Assembly: GCA_046757565.1 (NCBI GenBank)
Contig: JBHHYN010000049.1
Coordinates: 1 to 18,718 of the forward strand
DNA: 18,718 nt
Direction of reading: 5' to 3'
Origin: JBHHYN01 sp046757565
GTDB lineage: Bacteria; Pseudomonadota; Gammaproteobacteria; Eutrophobiales; Eutrophobiaceae
Part shown: piece by piece, positions 14,772 through 18,718 of the stretch
How positions within the stretch are numbered: the stretch's first letter is position 1
How the letters are laid out: the number at the start of each line of letters is the position of its first letter
Notes under the pieces: generated by a model
Told to the model about the DNA's origin: nothing
Databases searched by the model: none
The model's input: the letters and a program-made list of their open reading frames with translations, nothing else
Made by a program: the position numbers and the translations under genes

Positions 14772-15485
14772 CTAACTTGCTGTTGCCGGCCAATCGAATA
14801 CTCTCTTAATCTTAGACTGTTTTTTTCCCTTCGGCTGTAACCGGACGAATACCCTGCGCGGGACAAATCCCTCCGGTAACTGTAGATTACTCTCAAAGCG
14901 TTTGAAATTCCTGAATTTAAATGAGAACCCAAGTGCATCATCCAGAGTTATGTCCTGCAAATTCAAATGGCTGACCACGCCATCTTGCATTCCCTCAAAC
15001 GAAATGTCTATCGTCCCCTCCACCACCTTAACACTTTTCGTGACATGGGTTAATACCAGGGTTAGCCGGTAGCTTCGATTCCGTGGTAATGATTCAATAT
15101 GTATGCCATGTATATTCAACCCCAGGGTATCCCGGGTATCCGCCATGATCTCCTGATAAAATTCTATTTCGCCTTTCAAGTGATAGATTTTATCCTGCAT
15201 GGCCTTGATATTCTCTTGCAAGATTGCTGCCGTATTCTTATCGAGACTCTGCGTCCGTTCCATCATCAACACCCGTTCCCGCAGATTTTCGTTTTCGTTT
15301 TCCAGACTACGGTTCAGTTCCCATAATCGTTTATGTTCACGGCTATCACCCATCTGGCTATAGATCAAAGACCAGTGCGTCTCATCAAGGAGTATCCAGG
15401 TAAACAATGCTATCAGCATGCTCAGAAGAATGATGGCCAGGGACCACTGTACCGGGCGGTGGCTTTTAACTGTTAAACGGGACAT
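14772..15485 (-). CDS. DUF6776 family membrane-anchored coiled-coil protein
   Basis: Protein of 237 residues with a short cytoplasmic start, one membrane segment (about 15-33, LAIILLSMLIALFTWILL), a heptad-rich coiled coil (about 45-112, many Glu, Asn, Leu and Arg) and a beta-rich C-terminal domain (about 118-230), probably in the periplasm. I assign DUF6776 from overall layout and the position between argC and a bactofilin gene, as in Pseudomonas (PA0663, from memory). No function is established. A membrane-spanning coiled-coil protein next to a cytoskeletal scaffold suggests the two may interact, but that is inference. It starts 60 bases after argC and no clear ribosome site is seen. Confidence 0.8.
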   Translation of the reverse strand: MSRLTVKSHRPVQWSLAIILLSMLIALFTWILLDETHWSLIYSQMGDSREHKRLWELNRSLENENENLRERVLMMERTQSLDKNTAAILQENIKAMQDKIYHLKGEIEFYQEIMADTRDTLGLNIHGIHIESLPRNRSYRLTLVLTHVTKSVKVVEGTIDISFEGMQDGVVSHLNLQDITLDDALGFSFKFRNFKRFESNLQLPEGFVPRRVFVRLQPKGKKQSKIKRVFDWPATAS

Positions 15486-15545
15486 ACGCCGGCAATGAAA
15501 CAGGCATTACTTTAAACCAGTTGTAAGTAACCACTTCACGTCTGT

Positions 15546-16577
15546 TTATGGAGATAATGCCGGGCTGGTCAGACCCGCCTGTTCATCGAACGCAAACATG
15601 ATATTCATATTCTGGACGGCCTGACCCGCCGCCCCTTTCACCAGATTATCGATTACGGACAAGATAATCACCCGCTTACCTGCGGGCGCATGATGTACGG
15701 CCAGCCGGCAAAAATTGGTGCCTCTCACGTTTGCAGTATCCGGATGCGAGCCGGGAGGCAGGACATCGACGAACGCTTCAGAGTGGTAGTACTTAGTATA
15801 GACCTCCTGTAAATCCGCGTCTGCATCGGCCAGGGAAGCATAGACTGTTGCGTGAATGCCCCGGATCATTGGCGCCAGATGCGGGACAAACGCCAGAGAA
15901 ATGTCACCCTCTGCCACATCATTCAAGGCCTGGCAGATCTCAGGAAGATGACGGTGCCCGGAAACCGCATAGGCCTTAAATGATTCCGCCACTTCAGCAT
16001 AAAGACTCTGCGTCACGCTCTTTCTGCCAGCGCCACTGACCCCCGATTTTGCATCGGCGATGAGAGAGGTCACATCGACCAACCTGTTGTCCAAGAGCGG
16101 CAGCAGGGCCAGTATAACCGCGGTAGGATAGCAGCCCGGATTGGCGACCAATGATGCCGTTTTGATTGCCTCCCGGTTTAGCTCGGGCAGGCCATAAACG
16201 GCGGATTGCAGCAACTCCGGGCAGGCATGCCTGGTGCCATACCACTGTTCCCAGAGATCGGCCTGTTTCAGGCGAAAATCCGCGGAGAGGTCGATGACCT
16301 TGATACCGGAATCAAGCAGTGGCGGGACCCGATGCATGGCCGTCCCATTAGGCGTCGCAAAGAAAACGACATCGCAATCACGGACGGCCGAGGAATCCGG
16401 GTCCGTAAAGACGAGATCCGTATGCCCCCGAAACCCTGGAAACAGATCAGCAACAGCTTTACCCTGTTCGGCACGCGAGGTAAGGAGTTCCAGCCTGACC
16501 TGGGGATGGCCGATGATAAGACGCAGCAATTCAACCCCGGTATACCCGGTTGCCCCAATTATTCCGGCCTTAATCAT
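15546..16577 (-). CDS. argC: N-acetyl-gamma-glutamyl-phosphate reductase
   Basis: Third enzyme of arginine synthesis: NADPH-dependent reduction of N-acetylglutamyl phosphate to the semialdehyde; cytoplasmic. The 343 residues show the nucleotide-binding GATGYTG (8-14), the catalytic cysteine C149 in NPGCYPT, SADFRL, DAKSGVSGAGR and RHLPEI (His of the active site). Length and layout match the common ArgC type 1. No strong ribosome site precedes the ATG. It is the first gene of the minus-strand series that continues into DUF6776, bactofilin and erpA. I see no convincing ArgR box pair in the 100 bases upstream. Confidence 0.96.
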   Translation of the reverse strand: MIKAGIIGATGYTGVELLRLIIGHPQVRLELLTSRAEQGKAVADLFPGFRGHTDLVFTDPDSSAVRDCDVVFFATPNGTAMHRVPPLLDSGIKVIDLSADFRLKQADLWEQWYGTRHACPELLQSAVYGLPELNREAIKTASLVANPGCYPTAVILALLPLLDNRLVDVTSLIADAKSGVSGAGRKSVTQSLYAEVAESFKAYAVSGHRHLPEICQALNDVAEGDISLAFVPHLAPMIRGIHATVYASLADADADLQEVYTKYYHSEAFVDVLPPGSHPDTANVRGTNFCRLAVHHAPAGKRVIILSVIDNLVKGAAGQAVQNMNIMFAFDEQAGLTSPALSP

Positions 16578-16799
16578 GAGTGATGCGATCCCGATTTATG
16601 TATCTGAGGTGGGTATGATACAAGAAGTCCGGTAAGATCGCCGCCCAAAAACGGCTTCCGGATGTAACGCCGGCTTGCACAGTATCCCTCGGCGGTAATA
16701 AAGAAATCCCGGTACCCCGCCGGTTTTTTGCCGGATTACTTGTTCGAGAACGTGTTCCAGACGTAATCAACCGACTACATCCGTATAGTCGTCCTCAGC
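16578..16799. other. Gene-free region upstream of argC
   Basis: This stretch should contain the argC promoter. A TATCAT -10-like sequence is seen on the minus strand (16621-16616) but no good -35. CGGCGG (16690-16695) and CCGCCG (16717-16722), followed by GTTTTTT, could form a long-loop hairpin on the plus strand. No plus-strand gene ends here, so I do not call a terminator. No coding evidence. Confidence 0.5.
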
Positions 16800-16943
16800 A
16801 ATTGCTCCTGCCTTCGTGGCATACGACCGCCATGGACGGCGGGAGTGCCTAAAATGCAGGAGCAATTTTAGACCACTACGTACATGTAGATAACACACCC
16901 CTCGTGTGCTCCTGCACGAGTGGTGTACATTACATCCATGTAA
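16800..16943. repeat. Palindrome-rich intergenic block with repeated GCTCCTGC motif
   Basis: Several nested inverted repeats are packed into 144 bases. A 12-base perfect pair, AATTGCTCCTGC (16800-16811) with GCAGGAGCAATT (16856-16867), encloses two small hairpins, TGCC-TTCGT-GGCA (16809-16821) and CCGCC-ATGGAC-GGCGG (16827-16842). It is followed by a hairpin with 11 of 12 paired bases (16895-16906 with 16915-16926) whose loop repeats GCTCCTG, and by TTACAT-CC-ATGTAA (16930-16943). The motif GCTCCTGC therefore occurs three times counting orientation. There is no coding evidence. It resembles composite repetitive extragenic elements, but copy number elsewhere cannot be known from this window. 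Confidence 0.7.
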
Positions 16944-16967
16944 ATAAAAAAGCGGCCGAAGCCGCTT
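16943..16967 (-). terminator. Free-standing intrinsic terminator with TTCG loop
   Basis: On the minus strand AAGCGGC-TTCG-GCCGCTT makes a seven-base-pair stem with a stable TTCG loop, continuing directly into TTTTATTT. On the plus strand the same hairpin is followed only 13 bases later by a T-tract (about 16979-16985). No gene in either direction obviously ends here: argC starts to the left and DUF4126 starts to the right. It may end a small RNA. Confidence 0.65.
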
Positions 16968-17000
16968 AAAATCTGATATTTTTTTAGTTGTTGTTTCAGT

Positions 17001-17030
17001 CGAATTCTATGTGTATTTGCATAGGATTCG
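17001..17030 (+). other. Strong hairpin in spacer, possible RNA structure
   Basis: CGAATTCTATG (17001-17011) pairs with CATAGGATTCG (17020-17030) over 11 bases, with an eight-base loop. One pair is G-T, which holds as a G-U pair only if the plus strand is transcribed; on the other strand it would be an A-C mismatch. There is no T-tract after it. It lies downstream of the free-standing terminator and 210 bases before the DUF4126 gene, so it could belong to a leader or small RNA. Confidence 0.4.
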
Positions 17031-17239
17031 GTCGGCAGAATAAGTTACCGGGATACAGCCTGTCAAGGGACTATAGCCATCGCCAGTCACCGGTAGCGGC
17101 CGGAACTCAACCTTTGCCCCGTTTAAAGACCCTAACCATTTGATATTTATAATCATTTTATTTTTTTGCGCAGCACGTTCAAGGACTTTTTCTCACATAA
17201 TCATGAATATAAACCCGTTTCAAGGGTAGAATTGTCATC
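17031..17239. other. Spacer upstream of the DUF4126 gene
   Basis: No gene seen. A perfect TATAAT lies at 17148-17153 on the plus strand, but the -35 at the right distance is poor (AAAGAC), so the promoter for the following gene is only suggested. A run of seven T at 17161-17167 has no stem before it. Confidence 0.4.
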
Positions 17240-17899
17240 ATGGAAACCGTTCAAATCATCGCCCTGATGATGGGCACGGCCTGGGCCAGCGGCATCAATC
17301 TGTATGCCACCATCTTCATGCTGGGTTACCTGGGCAGTAGTGGTGATATCACCCTGCCCCCTGATCTGGAAGTGGTTACGGATCCACTTGTCATGTTTGC
17401 TGCAGGGTTGATGTATTGCGTGGAATTCTTTATGGATAAAACACCCGGTATCGATACCGCCTGGGACACCCTGCACTCCTTTATCCGCGTACCGGCCGGG
17501 GCCGTGCTTGCCATGGGGGCTGTCGGCGATGTCAGGCCGGCGGTTGAGTTGGCGGCCTTTCTGCTTGGCGGCATGCTGGCGGCCGGGACACATACCACAA
17601 AAACGGGCAGCCGTATCCTGATTAACTCATCCCCCGAGCCGGTGACAAACTGGATGGCATCCATTTCAGAAGACCTGCTGGTGATTGGCGGTATTTGGGC
17701 GGCCCTGAATCATCCCTGGTTGTTCCTGGCTGCATTGGGCCTTTTTGTCTGTATCATGATCTGGCTGCTGCCGAAGATATGGAAAGGGGTCAAACGCCTG
17801 TACTGCTTTATCAGAAACACCTGCAGAAAAATACCCGTAACGGAACCGGGGGACCCGGCAAGCTCCGCTCATCAGGCAGAACCACCGTCTCAGAAATGA
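17240..17899 (+). CDS. DUF4126 family membrane protein
   Basis: Integral membrane protein of 219 residues with several hydrophobic segments: about 5-32, 50-67, 83-118 with Gly/Ala-rich helices, and 147-178. These are followed by a basic, Pro/Ser-rich cytoplasmic-type tail (about 180-219). The N-terminal stretch MGTAWASGINLYATIFMLG and the FFMDKTPGIDTAWDTLHSFIRVP region are the features I associate with DUF4126. Function is not established. No strong ribosome site is seen before the ATG; AAGGG lies 14 bases upstream. Its stop codon overlaps the start of the thioredoxin-like gene, implying coupled translation. Confidence 0.85.
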   Translation: METVQIIALMMGTAWASGINLYATIFMLGYLGSSGDITLPPDLEVVTDPLVMFAAGLMYCVEFFMDKTPGIDTAWDTLHSFIRVPAGAVLAMGAVGDVRPAVELAAFLLGGMLAAGTHTTKTGSRILINSSPEPVTNWMASISEDLLVIGGIWAALNHPWLFLAALGLFVCIMIWLLPKIWKGVKRLYCFIRNTCRKIPVTEPGDPASSAHQAEPPSQK

Positions 17900-18408
17900 T
17901 ATATAAAAAATCCCTGCTTGCCGGTTTCAGCCTGTTATTAATAGTGGGGATCATATCGGTATGGTTCTCTCCCTTGGGATTGCAGCGGGCGCCTGAAATC
18001 ACATTAAAGATCCTGGACGGCCGTGAGATTGACCTGCAACAACTCCGGGGAAAGCCGGTGCTGGTTACTTTCTGGGCAACAACGTGTACGGTCTGCATGA
18101 AGGAGTTACCCCATCTCATGGCGTTGTATAAAACACTGGCGCCGGCGGGACTTGAAATCATTGGCGTCGCCATGGCTTACGATCCACCCAATCGGGTACT
18201 GGAATTATCAAAACAACGGCAAATCCCCTACCCGATTGCGCTGGATATTGATGGGAAGGTTGCCCTGGCATTCGGTGACGTGGCGCAAACACCGACATCA
18301 TTTCTGATCGGGCCGGACGGCGCGATTCTCCAGCATAGAATCGGAAAGATGGATTTCGAAGCACTCAGACAGCGCATCACGCATTTGCTTATGATGCAAC
18401 ACTCATAA
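17896..18408 (+). CDS. TlpA-like membrane-anchored thioredoxin
   Basis: Thiol-disulfide oxidoreductase of the TlpA/ResA group, 170 residues, with one N-terminal membrane anchor or uncleaved signal (about 6-24) and a periplasmic thioredoxin fold. The redox motif is C64-T-V-C67 in the typical setting TFWATTCTVCMKELPHL, with the cis-proline in QTPTSFLIGPDG. Relatives reduce disulfides in the periplasm, often for cytochrome c or other redox proteins; the target here is unknown. I start at ATG 17896, where ATGA shares bases with the DUF4126 stop; a longer frame back to 17695 lies over that gene. The four-base overlap argues for one operon. Confidence 0.92.
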   Translation: MIYKKSLLAGFSLLLIVGIISVWFSPLGLQRAPEITLKILDGREIDLQQLRGKPVLVTFWATTCTVCMKELPHLMALYKTLAPAGLEIIGVAMAYDPPNRVLELSKQRQIPYPIALDIDGKVALAFGDVAQTPTSFLIGPDGAILQHRIGKMDFEALRQRITHLLMMQHS

Positions 18409-18422
18409 TTTGTCGCCTGTCC

Positions 18423-18450
18423 CTTGTAACTTGTAACTTATGACTTGTCA
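18423..18450. repeat. Imperfect tandem heptamer repeat
   Basis: Four seven-base units in a row: CTTGTAA, CTTGTAA, CTTATGA, CTTGTCA. They lie between the TlpA-like gene and the first hemJ-like start. Such short tandem units can vary in number between strains; no function is implied. Confidence 0.6.
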
Positions 18451-18457
18451 CTAATCT

Positions 18458-18655
18458 ATGCTCTGGACCAAGGCCTTCCATCTTATCTTCATGGTCACCT
18501 GGTTTGCCGGCCTGTCGTTACTTTTCCCTGATACCGGCCTTCCTGACCGGATCAGGGACCACTGGGGCGCGAACAGAGTCCGCACCCGTTCACACTCACT
18601 GCGTTCATGCGCGTCCATCCCTGCACGCGAGAACAGCCCGCCACGTTCAACTTAG
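18458..18655 (+). pseudogene. Broken 5' copy of hemJ
   Basis: The first 19 or so residues, MLWTKAFHLIFMVTWFAGL, are the N-terminus of HemJ (protoporphyrinogen IX oxidase, UPF0093). After base 18512 the reading changes to an Arg/Ser-rich sequence with no likeness to the membrane protein and stops at 18655. The same 55 bases recur at 18664-18718. This copy therefore looks like a 5' remnant left by duplication or rearrangement. It has no ribosome site. Confidence 0.7.
18525..18558. repeat. REP-like hairpin inside the broken hemJ copy
   Basis: TCCCTGAT-A-CCGG (18525-18537) pairs with CCGG-ATCAGGGA (18547-18558): 12 base pairs with a single bulged A and a nine-base loop. The sequence starts 12 bases after the end of the hemJ duplication. 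It resembles a repetitive extragenic palindrome; copy number is unknown. Confidence 0.55.
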
Positions 18656-18663
18656 AACCGATC

Positions 18664-18718
18664 ATGCTCTGGACCAAGGCCTTCCATCTTATCTTCATGG
18701 TCACCTGGTTTGCCGGCC
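18664..18718 (+). CDS. hemJ: HemJ (protoporphyrinogen IX oxidase), N-terminus, runs off the window
   Basis: The final 55 bases encode MLWTKAFHLIFMVTWFAG, the start of the HemJ membrane protein of heme synthesis, which oxidises protoporphyrinogen IX. The rest lies beyond the window, so whether this copy is intact cannot be seen. It is an exact repeat of 18458-18512. A hemJ gene near argC is common in related bacteria (PA0661 by argC in P. aeruginosa, from memory). No ribosome site is evident. Confidence 0.7.
   Translation, partial: MLWTKAFHLIFMVTWFAG

Noticed and set aside
14761..14793. TTG start extending the bactofilin by 11 residues
   Set aside because: It would overlap the DUF6776 gene, while ATG 14760 has a good AGGAG site.
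16690..16729. CGGCGG...CCGCCG followed by GTTTTTT as a plus-strand terminator
   Set aside because: The loop would be over 20 bases and no plus-strand gene ends before it.
18423..18450. Heptamer repeat as a CRISPR remnant
   Set aside because: Units are only seven bases with no spacers; no CRISPR-like repeat or cas gene is present in the window.

Overview
The window looks like a chromosome segment of a gammaproteobacterium. The main evidence is gene order: an rRNA operon end, tyrS, a divergent M23 peptidase gene, anmK, then an argC - DUF6776 - bactofilin - erpA operon and hemJ. From memory, this is close to the order around PA0661-PA0668.1 in Pseudomonas aeruginosa. The moderately GC-rich coding sequence, the tyrosyl-tRNA synthetase type and the ErpA sequence agree with this. 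Two PEP-CTERM proteins suggest an environmental, exopolysaccharide- or biofilm-forming lineage rather than an enteric one. No genus can be named from the sequence alone.

Layout. 1-400: 5' end of a 16S rRNA gene on the minus strand with its leader, boxA-like antiterminator and strong promoter. 516-3888: accessory block of two tandem short-chain dehydrogenases, an exported protein of unknown function, and a convergent fumarylacetoacetate-hydrolase-family protein that carries a signal peptide. 3981-8066: core genes tyrS (minus), M23 endopeptidase (plus) and anmK (plus). A 149-bp MITE-like element with inverted repeats and 9-bp flanking direct repeats sits between the divergent tyrS and M23 genes. 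8063-13526: second accessory block with a sodium:solute symporter, a Tat-exported molybdenum hydroxylase large subunit (IorB type) without its iron-sulfur partner, and two PEP-CTERM proteins, one behind a candidate sigma-54 promoter. 13912-16577: core operon argC, DUF6776, bactofilin, erpA, all on the minus strand. 16578-17239: gene-free and dense in palindromes, with a free-standing terminator. 17240-18408: DUF4126 membrane protein translationally coupled to a TlpA-like thioredoxin. 18458-18718: a 55-bp duplication of the hemJ start, giving a broken copy followed by the beginning of what may be the intact gene.

How the genes fit together. The core genes serve translation (rRNA, TyrRS), cell-wall cutting and recycling (M23 endopeptidase, AnmK), Fe-S delivery (ErpA), arginine synthesis (ArgC), a bactofilin scaffold and heme synthesis (HemJ). 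The accessory genes are mostly membrane or exported proteins: a solute importer, a periplasmic oxidoreductase, a periplasmic FAH-family enzyme, surface-sorted PEP-CTERM proteins and a membrane-anchored thioredoxin. They look like separate insertions into an old conserved cluster. I see no CRISPR array, tRNA, transposase, phage or defence gene. The best candidates for new biology are the diverged tandem SDR pair, the exported FAH protein with its unknown neighbour, the palindrome-rich intergenic block, the MITE-like element and the candidate RpoN-driven PEP-CTERM gene.
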